Source: RBG-16-66-20 sp052386675 (GTDB taxonomy: Bacteria; Pseudomonadota; Gammaproteobacteria; Burkholderiales; SG8-39). Taken from it: a stretch of 64,000 bases of DNA. Shown here one piece after another: positions 24,791-32,794 of this stretch. Numbering within the stretch: the first letter of the stretch is position 1; each line of letters opens with the position of its first letter. Made by a program: the position numbers and the translations under genes. Below the pieces are notes generated by a model that saw nothing but the letters and a program-made list of their open reading frames with translations, had not been told where the DNA came from and ran no database searches. The stretch lies in the NCBI GenBank assembly GCA_052386675.1, contig JBQTJX010000001.1:11351-75350 (forward strand), given 5' to 3'.

Positions 24791-26656
24791 CTGGCCAACC
24801 ACCGCCCCGTCCGCGTCATCGACACCGGCATCCGCTCCGGCCGGGAAAACGTCGCCTTCGACCAGGCGCTGATCGAGTCGCGTAACGCGGGAAGCAGCCC
24901 GGAAACCATCCGCTTCCTGCGCTTTCGCCCCTGCGCGCTTGTCGGCCTGCACCAGATGCTCAGCCACGAAGTTCGCCTCGACTACTGCGCGGCCAACGGC
25001 ATCGAAGTCGGCCGCCGCATCACCGGCGGCGGCGGCCTGTACCTGGACGAGGGGCAGCTGGGCTGGGAACTGGTGCTGGAGCGCAGAGCACTCGGCGCGG
25101 ACCTCGCCGCGATCACGGCGCGCGTTTGCACTGCCGCAGCAGCGGGGCTCAAGCGCCTCGGCGTGCCAGCGGAATTCCGGCCGCGCAATGACATCGAGGT
25201 CGAGGGCCGCAAGATCAGCGGCACCGGCGGCGTCGTGGACGGCGACACGCTGTTCTTCCAGGGCACGCTGCTCGTGGATTTCGATCCGCTGCGCATGATC
25301 GAGGCGCTGCGCATCCCGGTGGAGAAGCTGGCGCGGCGCGACCTGGAGGATGCACGGCGCCGCGTCACCAGCCTGCGCGAGATCCTCGGCCATGCGCCGC
25401 CGCGGGAGGAGGTCCTGGCGGCGCTCCTGGACGGCTTCCGGGAACACCTGGGCCTGGACCCGCAATGGGCCGCACCCACCGAGGACGAGGAACGCCTCGC
25501 GCGGAAGCTGTTCGGCGAGCAGCATGGTACTGACGAGTTCGTGCACCAGCTGGATGTCCCGGCCGGGGACCCGCCGGAGGTCTCGGCAACGCTGGTGCGC
25601 CGCGGCGGCACGGTCCGCGCCGACATCCGGCTCGAAGGCCCGGCGCGCGACCGCATCCGCGAGGTCCTGATCACCGGCGATTTCTTTCTCAATCCACCGC
25701 GCGCGCTGTTCGACCTCGAAGCGCGCCTGCGCGGACTGCCCGTTGCCGAGGGTGGCGCCGCAGTGGAAGGTTTCTTCGCGCAGCACGCCTGTGAAGCGCC
25801 CGGCCTGAATGTGCTGGACTTCCGGGAAGCGGTCGAGCAGGCCCTGGCGCAAAAAGCTTTCCAAGCCGCGGGGCACCGCTTGCGCGGGCACTGGCGCGGC
25901 CCGCCTCCGGGGAATCAGGCATCGCTGGTCTTCCTGCACGACGCGCTGGGCAGCGTGCGCCTGTGGCGCGATTTCCCGGACCAGCTGGTGAAGGCCACCG
26001 GCATCGGCGCGCTCCTCTATGACCGCTGGGGCTCGGGCGATTCCGAACCCCTGGCGCCGCCGTACGAGCGGGATTACCTGTTGCGAGAAGCGCTCGAGTC
26101 CCTGCCCGAGGTGCTGGACCAGGCCGGGGTGCGCGAGGCGATCCTGGTCGGCCAGTCCGACGGCGCCTCCATCGCGCTTGCGTTTGCCGGTGCGCATCCG
26201 GAGCGGGTGCGCGGCGTCATTGCACTGTCACCGCACCTGTTCGTCGAGCAACGCACGCTGGACCAGATCCGCGACCAGATCCGGGATTTCGAGTCGGGCG
26301 ACCTCAGGGCACGGCTCCGGCGGCACCACGGCGCGAACACGGACCGCCTGTTCGGCCGCCTGGTGGAGGTCTGGACCGCGCAGGCGCCCGGCACGCACTG
26401 GGGCCTGGAATCCCACGTGTCCCGTGTCCGCTGCCCGGTGCTCGCGATCCAGGGCGAGGACGACGAATTTTTCTCAGCGGCCCAGCTGGAGGCGCTGGCG
26501 GCCCTGCTGCCGGTCCCGCTGGAACGGCTGCGCATCCCCGGCAGCGCTCACTACCCGCTGCATCAGGCGCGCAACGAGGTTCTGGCGGCGGCGATTCGAT
26601 TCGTACGCCAAATCCTCGCTAGCCGCCCATCCGCCAGTACTGCACCTTCATCGTGA
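24791..26656 (+). CDS. Lipoate-protein ligase fused to alpha/beta hydrolase
   Basis: A 621-residue two-part protein. Residues 1-350 are a lipoate-protein ligase A-type domain (RVIDTGIRSGRENVAFDQAL, RRITGGGGLYLDEGQLGWE near 75-93, NDIEVEGRKISGTGG with probable catalytic Lys141) with a C-terminal accessory part. Residues about 375-610 are an alpha/beta hydrolase: FLHDALG, LLYDRWGSGDSE, nucleophile elbow VGQSDGAS with Ser456, acid in GEDDEFF, and His587 in GSAHYPLH. Both active sites look intact. No ATG/GTG/TTG lies upstream of the LplA core, but CTG at the chosen start follows GAGG by 7 nt; a downstream ATG would remove the first 55 residues. Ligases of this kind (sLpl) charge LbpA in sHdr bacteria, and lbpA lies 2 kb away. 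The hydrolase role is unknown. Confidence 0.82.
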   Translation: MANHRPVRVIDTGIRSGRENVAFDQALIESRNAGSSPETIRFLRFRPCALVGLHQMLSHEVRLDYCAANGIEVGRRITGGGGLYLDEGQLGWELVLERRALGADLAAITARVCTAAAAGLKRLGVPAEFRPRNDIEVEGRKISGTGGVVDGDTLFFQGTLLVDFDPLRMIEALRIPVEKLARRDLEDARRRVTSLREILGHAPPREEVLAALLDGFREHLGLDPQWAAPTEDEERLARKLFGEQHGTDEFVHQLDVPAGDPPEVSATLVRRGGTVRADIRLEGPARDRIREVLITGDFFLNPPRALFDLEARLRGLPVAEGGAAVEGFFAQHACEAPGLNVLDFREAVEQALAQKAFQAAGHRLRGHWRGPPPGNQASLVFLHDALGSVRLWRDFPDQLVKATGIGALLYDRWGSGDSEPLAPPYERDYLLREALESLPEVLDQAGVREAILVGQSDGASIALAFAGAHPERVRGVIALSPHLFVEQRTLDQIRDQIRDFESGDLRARLRRHHGANTDRLFGRLVEVWTAQAPGTHWGLESHVSRVRCPVLAIQGEDDEFFSAAQLEALAALLPVPLERLRIPGSAHYPLHQARNEVLAAAIRFVRQILASRPSASTAPSS

Positions 26657-27731
26657 GCGCGGACCCGGCTACGATGGCCGCGAAGGTGAGCAACGACCCA
26701 AGCGCCAGCGTCGAGATCCCGGTGACCGCCTGGCCGATGGTGCAGCCCAGCGCGGTGATGCCACCGAATCCCATGAGGATGCCACCGATGATGTGGCTGG
26801 CGGTATCTTCGGCGTCACGGAAGCCCTCCCAGCGGAAGCTGCGCGAGACAAGCGCGTAGGCCGCCGAGCCGGCAATGACGCCCATCGCCGAGGCGATGCC
26901 GTAGGTGATGATCTTCGACTTGTCGGTCCACAGCATCAGGTAATCCAGCGTGAAGGCCATCGGCGAAACGAAGGAGAAAGACTCCATGCGCCCGGTGTTG
27001 GTGGCCACGAACGCCTCCTGCAGCGTCTGCGGGTCCTCCGCGATGTAGCCCAGCTTCCCGCTCACGTACCAGCCCCCGACCACCACCAACCCGGTCACCA
27101 CGCCCCCGAGCGTGTAGTCGAAATTCGAGCGGAACTCCGCATTGGCGTAGGCAAAGGCAATGAGCGCAATGCCGATCACGCCGGCGCAGACCGCGATCCA
27201 GGTCGTCTTCGCCATGCCGGTACCGGCGGCCAGCAGCGACGGCAGGTCCTGGCCCGTCGAGAACGTCACCGAGGCCTGCTCCAGCACGTTGACGCGAAAG
27301 GCGCCGAACAGGCCTCGCAGCGTCATGTAGGCGGCGACGCCGAGGAACACGAACACCACCAGCGACTTGAGGTTGCCGCCGCCGATGCGGATCAGGGTCT
27401 TGGAGCCGCAGCCCGAGCCCAGCGTCATGCCGACGCCGAACAGGAATCCGCCCACGAGGTAGGACAGCCAGGTGAAACCGGGCGCCTGGTAGATGGACTT
27501 GGACAGGTCCACGACGCCGGCGAGATGCAATCCGCTCGATCCCAGCAACGCCACCGCGATGGCAAGCAGCCACATGCGCATGCGACCAAGGTCGCCCATG
27601 TTCACCCAGTCCGAGACCGCGCCCATGGTGCAGAAGTTGGTCTTGTTGCCGATGGCGCCGAATACGAACGCCAGGGCGAACGCGCCCCAGGTGACGTAGG
27701 GCGCGAGCTGGGCGGGCGTGGCTTCGGTCAT
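26619..27731 (-). CDS. YeeE/YedE (TsuA-like) sulfur compound transporter
   Basis: A 370-residue inner-membrane protein with about nine to ten helices and two internal sulfur-transport repeats. Each repeat has a conserved cysteine: GVGMTLGSGCGSKTLIRIGG near residue 108 and GFGGITALGCTIGQAVTGIS near 338, as in the thiosulfate channel TsuA, where cysteines relay thiosulfate. The N-terminal ATIGNKTNFC-type motif (AIGNKTNFCTMGAV) is also present. A role in importing sulfane sulfur or thiosulfate for cytoplasmic oxidation fits the neighbouring sHdr genes (inference). Its 3' end overlaps the ligase-hydrolase gene by 38 nt, convergent. Confidence 0.9.
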   Translation of the reverse strand: MTEATPAQLAPYVTWGAFALAFVFGAIGNKTNFCTMGAVSDWVNMGDLGRMRMWLLAIAVALLGSSGLHLAGVVDLSKSIYQAPGFTWLSYLVGGFLFGVGMTLGSGCGSKTLIRIGGGNLKSLVVFVFLGVAAYMTLRGLFGAFRVNVLEQASVTFSTGQDLPSLLAAGTGMAKTTWIAVCAGVIGIALIAFAYANAEFRSNFDYTLGGVVTGLVVVGGWYVSGKLGYIAEDPQTLQEAFVATNTGRMESFSFVSPMAFTLDYLMLWTDKSKIITYGIASAMGVIAGSAAYALVSRSFRWEGFRDAEDTASHIIGGILMGFGGITALGCTIGQAVTGISTLALGSLLTFAAIVAGSALTMKVQYWRMGG

Positions 27732-27755
27732 GGCAGGGGCCTATAGAATCGGGGT

Positions 27756-28094
27756 ATGCGATTGATCACGAACCTCGAGCGGCAGCTGGCCGGCGAGGAG
27801 AGCCTGTTCCGGGCGCAACTGTTGCGAGAGGACATCGCGCGCCTGCGCCGCCTGGAAACGTTGACGCTCGAGGCCGCGGACGAGGCGGCATTCGTGAAGT
27901 CGGGTTCGTGCATCGGCTGGACGCCGGGCGATGCGCGCACTGCGGAGCTGCGCGAGTCCCTGGAGGCGTTCCTGCGCGCGGCGTTCGCGGGCGACGAGGA
28001 ACTCATGGCGACGGCATGGGCGGAACTGCATCGGGTGCGCCTGGAGCGGCTGCTGGGCTGCCTGTCGACGCCGGTGCCCAGGCCGCTGGACTAG
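27756..28094 (+). CDS. Hypothetical protein, 112 aa
   Basis: No family recognised. A soluble, largely helical, Leu/Glu/Arg-rich chain with one Cys-containing segment GSCIGWTPGDAR near residues 50-61 and a second Cys in LLGCLSTP near the C-terminus. It is divergent from the YeeE/YedE gene across only 24 bases, which contain a TATAGAAT element close to the ATG. It ends four bases from the stop of the ArsR gene, convergent. Amphipathic composition and codon bias support a real gene; the antisense reading frame is Arg/Gln-rich and not protein-like. Confidence 0.55.
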   Translation: MRLITNLERQLAGEESLFRAQLLREDIARLRRLETLTLEAADEAAFVKSGSCIGWTPGDARTAELRESLEAFLRAAFAGDEELMATAWAELHRVRLERLLGCLSTPVPRPLD

Positions 28095-28097
28095 GGA

Positions 28098-28457
28098 CTA
28101 GGCCCGGCGCCGGCGCGATTTGCCGACCGCGCGCACGTTGCGGCAGTACACCTCGTAGAGCGCGGCGAGCAGCGCCGGCGCCTCCGGCCCGTCCAGCGCG
28201 TAGAAGATGGACTGCCCCTCGCGACGGCTGCGCACCAGGCCGCGCTCGCGCAGCACGGCCAGGTGCTGCGACAGCGCCGACTGGCTCACGGCGGCGACCT
28301 TCTCCAGCTCGCCCACCGATTTCTCGGACTCGGCGAGCTGGCACAGCACCATCAGGCGCACCGGGTTGGACATGGCCTTGAGCAGGCCGGCGGCGCGCAG
28401 CGCGCGCGCCTGCAGCTCGCCCATGTTCATGTCCGCAATCGCTTCCGCGCGGCCCAT
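28098..28457 (-). CDS. ArsR-family sulfur-responsive repressor (sHdrR/SoxR-like)
   Basis: A 119-residue winged-helix repressor. The HTH reads KVAAVSQSALSQHLAVLRER (about 53-72) and the wing GLVRSRREGQSIFYALDG. It has exactly two cysteines, C39 (VLCQLAE) and C105 (VYCRNVR), 66 residues apart. The SoxR and sHdrR repressors of Hyphomicrobium, which sense sulfane sulfur by bridging two cysteines, have the same spacing as far as I recall. It is the last gene of the sHdr operon, 2 nt after lbpA, so it probably represses its own operon. The inverted repeat in the dsrE3A promoter is a candidate target. The metal-binding CxC motif of classic ArsR is absent. Confidence 0.88.
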   Translation of the reverse strand: MGRAEAIADMNMGELQARALRAAGLLKAMSNPVRLMVLCQLAESEKSVGELEKVAAVSQSALSQHLAVLRERGLVRSRREGQSIFYALDGPEAPALLAALYEVYCRNVRAVGKSRRRRA

Positions 28458-28459
28458 GC

Positions 28460-28900
28460 TCAGGCGCAGCCCTTGAAGTTGTCGGCCGCCATCTTGGCCT
28501 CGTACTTCGGCGCCACTTCCGTGCCCGGGGTGAGCGAGCCCTTGGCCGCCGCCCAGTCCGCGGGCTTGAGGACCACCAGCCAGCCCGCGCCGTAGGGATC
28601 CTCGTTGGCAAGCGAGGGCTTGCCGGCGAGGTCCTCGTTCACCGCGACCACCGAGGCCTCGAACGCGGATTTCGCGGGCCCGACCCATTTGCCCGATTCC
28701 ACGGTGGCGCAGGATTTCCCGGCCTCGACCGAGCGCCCCGCCTTCTTCGGCGTGAAGGCCACCAGTTGCCCGGCCATCGCAGTGGCCACCGTGGTCATGC
28801 CGAGCTTGACGGTGCCGTCGCCGACCTCGCGGTACCAGATGTGGTTGTCCACGTCATAGAGCAGGTCGTCGGGCAGGTTGCAGCCGCGCACATTAGCCAT
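28460..28900 (-). CDS. lbpA: Lipoate-binding protein LbpA (GcvH-like)
   Basis: A 146-residue small protein with a GcvH-type lipoyl fold. In sHdr bacteria LbpA carries sulfur intermediates on its lipoamide arm and does not replace GcvH. The lipoylation site is Lys71 in ATVESGKWVGPAKS. Other features: DLLYDVDNHIWYREVGDGTV at 12-31 and a C-terminal extension NFKGCA ending near a Cys. The start MANVRGC was chosen because a longer in-frame extension has no similarity. It follows a 125-aa unknown gene with an 8-nt overlap and is within the sHdr operon. Lipoylation is expected from the fused ligase and the radical SAM operon nearby. Confidence 0.92.
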   Translation of the reverse strand: MANVRGCNLPDDLLYDVDNHIWYREVGDGTVKLGMTTVATAMAGQLVAFTPKKAGRSVEAGKSCATVESGKWVGPAKSAFEASVVAVNEDLAGKPSLANEDPYGAGWLVVLKPADWAAAKGSLTPGTEVAPKYEAKMAADNFKGCA

Positions 28901-29270
28901 TCGTTCGTTCCTCCACTGCAGATTGTTCAGACCCTTGTCGCACAGGGCGCGAGGCGCAGCAGAACTCGCCAAGGCCCTCCACTTCCATCTTGCCGCGCAC
29001 GAACAGTTCCAGGTGACGCACCAGCATTTCCATCATTGGCAGCCGGCGGCTTTCCCGCGCATCGTCCAGAATATTGTAATGATAGGCAATCTCGCGGCAG
29101 GTCTCGCGGCAGGCATTGAAGCTGGGCACGCCGCGCGCGCCCTGGCGGTGCAGCGCGAGCAGGCGGAAGGTCTCCACGGTGTCGCGCGTCGGCACTTCGC
29201 CGCGCGCGCGCACCCACTCCTCCAGCACCGCTTCGGCGCGCGCGATCAGCGCGACCCTGGCCACGATCAT
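28893..29270 (-). CDS. Conserved hypothetical protein in the sHdr operon, 125 aa
   Basis: Unrecognised 125-residue soluble protein, helical, between shdrB2 and lbpA and overlapping both (4 nt and 8 nt). It has two cysteine pairs: NACRETCREIAYHYN (C-x3-C, residues 54-58 region) and EFCCASRP near 105. The C-x3-C helix followed by Tyr-His-Tyr-Asn suggests metal or thiol chemistry. Translational coupling on both sides implies a role with the sHdr complex or LbpA. No named function is claimed. Confidence 0.75.
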   Translation of the reverse strand: MIVARVALIARAEAVLEEWVRARGEVPTRDTVETFRLLALHRQGARGVPSFNACRETCREIAYHYNILDDARESRRLPMMEMLVRHLELFVRGKMEVEGLGEFCCASRPVRQGSEQSAVEERTNG

Positions 29271-30193
29271 GCGATGCCCTTTTCCTTCAGCAGCGCCAGC
29301 CCGTCGGAGACGTTCTCGTGCACGCCCAGCTTGCGCGGCCCCACGCCCAGAGCGACGCCGAGCAGTTGCGTGAAGTAGAGCATGCGCACCTTCGTCTTCG
29401 TGCCCAGCACCTTCTCCGCGCGCACCTGGTGCATCTCCAACCCGGAATGGCAGGTCGGGCATTCGGTGGCAATCACCTCCGCGCCCGCCGCCTCGGCCGC
29501 CTGCAGGATGTTCAGCACCAGCTTCGTCGAGGTGTCGCTGTCCGAAAGCGTGTGCGCGCCGCCGCAGCAGGCGGTCTTCAGCGGGAAGTCCACGTTCTCG
29601 GCGCCCGCCACGGCGAGCAGGTCGTCCATGAAGTGCGGCTGCGAGGTGGACTCGCTGCCGGCCCCCTGGTCCTTCTCCGGGAAGATGTGGCGTGGCCGCG
29701 TGTACATGCAGCCGTAGTAGTTGGCGACCTTGAGTCCCTTCAACGAGCCCTTGAGGCGGCGCTTCAGCTCATCCTCGCCGATCCCGTCCTTGATCCAGTC
29801 CAGGGCGTGGATGGTCTCGAGGCTCCCGGCTTGGTAGGTCTCGTGCCCGGCCTTCTTCGAGATGCGATCCACGGTCTGGCGCGAGGCCTCGTCGTTGGCG
29901 AGGTCGTACTCGGCCTTCTTCAGGTTGTGGTAGCAGCCGTTGCACGGCGCCATCACCACCTTCGCCTTCATCTCGTGGGCGGCAATGGACATCACGCGCG
30001 AGGACAGGTAGGTCTGCACCTTGGGATCGACGTTCTTCACTTCCATCGCCCCGCAGCAGTTCCAGTCCTTGACCTCGTCCAGCTCCAGGCCCAGGGCCTG
30101 GCCCACGGCCTTGGTGGAGGCGTTGTAGGCATGGCCGGTGCCTTCAAGCGCGCAACCGGGGTAGTAGGCGACCTTCTGGTACTCCGGCTTCAT
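29267..30193 (-). CDS. shdrB2: sHdrB2, heterodisulfide reductase-like subunit B
   Basis: A 308-residue CoB--CoM heterodisulfide reductase subunit B homologue. Two CCG domains are visible: CALEGTG...NCCGAMEV...APCNGCYHN (residues about 14-110) and YYGCMYTRP...ACCGGAHT...ECPTCHSG (about 160-265). In archaeal HdrB these bind unusual [4Fe-4S] clusters at the disulfide site. In the sHdr complex the B subunits are thought to process the LbpA-bound sulfur. The gene overlaps shdrC2 and the downstream unknown gene by 4 nt each. The site lies in the cytoplasm. Confidence 0.93.
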   Translation of the reverse strand: MKPEYQKVAYYPGCALEGTGHAYNASTKAVGQALGLELDEVKDWNCCGAMEVKNVDPKVQTYLSSRVMSIAAHEMKAKVVMAPCNGCYHNLKKAEYDLANDEASRQTVDRISKKAGHETYQAGSLETIHALDWIKDGIGEDELKRRLKGSLKGLKVANYYGCMYTRPRHIFPEKDQGAGSESTSQPHFMDDLLAVAGAENVDFPLKTACCGGAHTLSDSDTSTKLVLNILQAAEAAGAEVIATECPTCHSGLEMHQVRAEKVLGTKTKVRMLYFTQLLGVALGVGPRKLGVHENVSDGLALLKEKGIA

Positions 30194-30930
30194 GCGCGCT
30201 CCTTGATGCCCAGGGCCTTGCGATTGCGTTGCTCCTGCTCATGGACGTATTCGGACAGCGCGGCCGAGGCCTTCGCCCACTTGCGCGTGCGCGGCTTGAA
30301 CAGCGCCGACCAGCCCATCATGAGTCCCTGCTTGAACGGCAGGCGCCGGGCAACGCGCCTCGCCATCTCCACCAGCCAGTCCTGCAGCAGCGGCTGGCCG
30401 GTGCGCGTGAAGAAATTGCGGATGATGCGGCCTTCCTCGATCTTGCCGGTGGCGATGACCTGTTCGGTGAATTCCTCGTCGAACAGGGTGGACTTCGACT
30501 TCGCCGTGTGGCCCTTCAGTTCCAGCCAGTGCGCGGTGGCCTTCATCACGCCCTCGGGGACCACGTCTCGCGGGCATGCGTAGGTGCACTTGTTGCACGA
30601 GACGCATTGCCAGATGATGTCCTTGTCCCGCAGCAGCTCCGATTCCATGCCGGTGCGGATCAGGTAGATCCAGTAGCGCGGGTTGAAGTCCGGGTTGAGC
30701 GCGTTCACGGTGCAGGAATTGGTGCAGGAGCCGCACTGCCAGCAACGGTGGATGTGCTCGCCGCCGGGCAGCGCCGCGATCTCCTCCTCCAGCGCCTCGT
30801 TGTAGTCGGTGACCACGCGCGACTGGATGAACGTGCTCCAGTGGCCGGAGACGTCCACGCCATCCACGACGACGTTCTCCCGGACCTTCAGGTTCTCCGG
30901 CCGGATGAGCGACTTTTCGTGGATCGCCAT
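30190..30930 (-). CDS. shdrC2: sHdrC2, heterodisulfide reductase-like iron-sulfur subunit C
   Basis: A 246-residue electron-transfer subunit with two [4Fe-4S] motifs: CWQCGSCTNSC (near 70-80) and CVSCNKCTYACP (near 120-131). Homology to HdrC implies electron passage between HdrA and the HdrB catalytic part. The C-terminal part is basic and ends KALGIKERA. It is adjacent to sHdrH with 1 nt between, and overlaps shdrB2 by 4 nt. Confidence 0.92.
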   Translation of the reverse strand: MAIHEKSLIRPENLKVRENVVVDGVDVSGHWSTFIQSRVVTDYNEALEEEIAALPGGEHIHRCWQCGSCTNSCTVNALNPDFNPRYWIYLIRTGMESELLRDKDIIWQCVSCNKCTYACPRDVVPEGVMKATAHWLELKGHTAKSKSTLFDEEFTEQVIATGKIEEGRIIRNFFTRTGQPLLQDWLVEMARRVARRLPFKQGLMMGWSALFKPRTRKWAKASAALSEYVHEQEQRNRKALGIKERA

Positions 30931-30931
30931 G

Positions 30932-31753
30932 TCAGTTCGCTCCCACGATCACGGCCGTGCCGTCGGTGGCCTTCAAGCGCGTGCGGCCCGAGGCGTCCAC
31001 CCCGTCCAGGCCGAGGATGCGCCGCGTGTGCAGCATCGGATCCTCGGGGGTCGCGAAGTCGGTGCGCAAGTAGGTGCCGCCGCGCTCGCTGATGTAGTCG
31101 GCGTAGACCTGCGCGGTGAGCACATCCACGTAAAACAGGACGTCGCGGAACACGCCGTTCGTCGCGAGGTACTGCGCCAGCTCCTCGCGCAGCACGAGGA
31201 AGGTGGCATAGCCGTCCGGCACGCCGATGGTGATGTGGTCCACGTCCTCGCCATGCCATATCTCGCGGATCACCCCGGTGTTGGTGCGCGCGTCCCATAC
31301 CCAGCGCTGCATCAAGGGATAGCGCTCGGGGTCGGCGTAGTGCAGCAGCTCCGCGGCGAGGTCGCGCACCCAGCGGTGGTCGCGGTCCTGCGGGAACTCG
31401 GCGCAGAAGCGCGCGATGCGCGCATCCGCCGTGGCGGTGTCCTCGCGCCCCTCGAGCAGGCGCGCAATCCGGGCGCGAAATCCGTCGCATGAGTCCGGCT
31501 CGAGGTAAGGACCGGCGCGCCGGCGGACCGTGGCCATGTGAGCGCACAGCGTCCTCAGGGTCGCCAGGTCCAGCCCGGCCTCGAGGGCGTTCCGGAACAG
31601 CGTGGACTTGAGCTTTAGCCCGGCGACATAGGCCTCGACGCCGCCCTGCTCCTCTGCGCGCGACACCAGCGCTTCGAAGGACAGGCGCAGCTTCGGCCCG
31701 GACAGCTCGAGTTGCGGCCGCTCGGTCCGGGCGACGGGCTGGGCGCTAGCCAT
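30932..31753 (-). CDS. shdrH: sHdrH, conserved protein of the sHdr cluster
   Basis: A 273-residue soluble protein in the position of the conserved hypothetical H gene of shdrC1B1AHC2B2 operons. It has no signal peptide, membrane helix or Fe-S motif. Notable segments are SKSTLFRNALEAG-like helices near 50, ADPERYPLMQRWVWDARTNT near 140-160, and YADYISERGGTYLRTDFATP near 212-231. Position and size are the main evidence; the family's function is not known. Spacing is 3 nt after shdrA and 1 nt before shdrC2. Confidence 0.82.
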   Translation of the reverse strand: MASAQPVARTERPQLELSGPKLRLSFEALVSRAEEQGGVEAYVAGLKLKSTLFRNALEAGLDLATLRTLCAHMATVRRRAGPYLEPDSCDGFRARIARLLEGREDTATADARIARFCAEFPQDRDHRWVRDLAAELLHYADPERYPLMQRWVWDARTNTGVIREIWHGEDVDHITIGVPDGYATFLVLREELAQYLATNGVFRDVLFYVDVLTAQVYADYISERGGTYLRTDFATPEDPMLHTRRILGLDGVDASGRTRLKATDGTAVIVGAN

Positions 31754-31756
31754 GCC

Positions 31757-32794
31757 TCAGGCCGCGGCCTTCTGGTGGACCCGGGCGTAGGCGGCCATCG
31801 CCGCCGCGTTGCCCTGCGCGATCGAATCGTCGATGGTCTCCGGGCCGGTGGCCGCGCCCGCGACGAACACGCCCGGGCGCGAAGTCTCGCCGCTCGCGCC
31901 GTAGCTTCCCCGGGCGATGTGGCCGTGCTCCTGAAGGTTGACGCCGAACACGCCGGCAATGGCCTTGTTCTCGACGTTCGGATCCATGCCGATGGCATGC
32001 ACCACCATGTCGAACGGGATGGTGATCGGACGCTTCACGAGGGTGTCCTCGCCCTTGACGATCAGCTTCTGGCCGTCGGAGGTCACCTCCGCGATCCGCG
32101 CCTTGATGTACTTGACCTTGAACTCCTCCTGGCTCTTCCAGTAGAAGGTCTCGTTCAGGCCGTAGGTGCGGATGTCCATGTAGTAGATGTAGACGTGGCA
32201 GTCCGGCAGCTCCTCGCGGATCTCCATGGCGATGTTGCAGGACACCGTGCAGCAGATCTTCGAGCACCACTCGCGCCCGATCTGGCGGTCGCGCGAGCCC
32301 ACGCAGAGCAGGATCGCCACGCGCTGGGGCTTCCTGCCGTCCGACGGGCAACGCACGCCGCGGCCCGACGAGATCATCTGCTCCACCTGCGTCGTGGTCA
32401 CCACGTCCGGGAAGGTGCCGAAGCCCCACTCGGGCTTGTTCACCGAGTCGAAGTGCGTGAAACCGGTGGCGAGGATCGCCGCGCCCGCCTCGACGCTCGA
32501 ACCATCCGAGAGCGTGGCGCGGAAATTCCCCGCCTCGCCCTCGAACTTTTCCACCCGCGCGCCCTTCTTCACCGTGACGAGCGCATCCTGCTCGACGCGC
32601 CGCACCATGCCGCCGATGGCATCCTTCGCCCACTCGCCGGAGGGAACCAGCCTGGCGTAGCCCGACAGGATCGGCGCGCCACCCAGCCTCGATTCCTTGT
32701 CCACGAGCACCACGCGCTGGCCGGCGCCCGCAAGGGCGCCCGCCGCGGCGAGCCCGGCCGGCCCGGCGCCGACAATCAGCACGGGCTTGCTCAT
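31757..32794 (-). CDS. shdrA: sHdrA, heterodisulfide reductase-like FAD subunit
   Basis: A 345-residue FAD protein, much shorter than archaeal HdrA, as expected for sHdrA. The dinucleotide motif is VLIVGAGPAGLAAAGALAG (residues 5-23). An HdrA-type Fe-S region follows: LCVGSRDRQIGREWCSKICC...SC near 165-195. The C-terminal ATGPETIDDSIAQGNAAAMAA is typical of the FAD-binding end. The start MSKPVLIVG overlaps the shdrB1 stop as ATGA. In the complex it would transfer electrons to NAD+ or another acceptor (inferred). Confidence 0.93.
   Translation of the reverse strand: MSKPVLIVGAGPAGLAAAGALAGAGQRVVLVDKESRLGGAPILSGYARLVPSGEWAKDAIGGMVRRVEQDALVTVKKGARVEKFEGEAGNFRATLSDGSSVEAGAAILATGFTHFDSVNKPEWGFGTFPDVVTTTQVEQMISSGRGVRCPSDGRKPQRVAILLCVGSRDRQIGREWCSKICCTVSCNIAMEIREELPDCHVYIYYMDIRTYGLNETFYWKSQEEFKVKYIKARIAEVTSDGQKLIVKGEDTLVKRPITIPFDMVVHAIGMDPNVENKAIAGVFGVNLQEHGHIARGSYGASGETSRPGVFVAGAATGPETIDDSIAQGNAAAMAAYARVHQKAAA

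Noticed and set aside
23597..26197. 866-codon open frame antisense to the RND pump and ligase gene
   Set aside because: Composition is dominated by Arg/Ala/Gly/His and it crosses two well-supported genes. No family signature is present.
24956..26656. ATG at 24956 as the start of the ligase-hydrolase
   Set aside because: This would delete the first ~55 residues of the LplA domain, including the conserved RVIDTG...AFDQAL segment, which is in frame and intact upstream.
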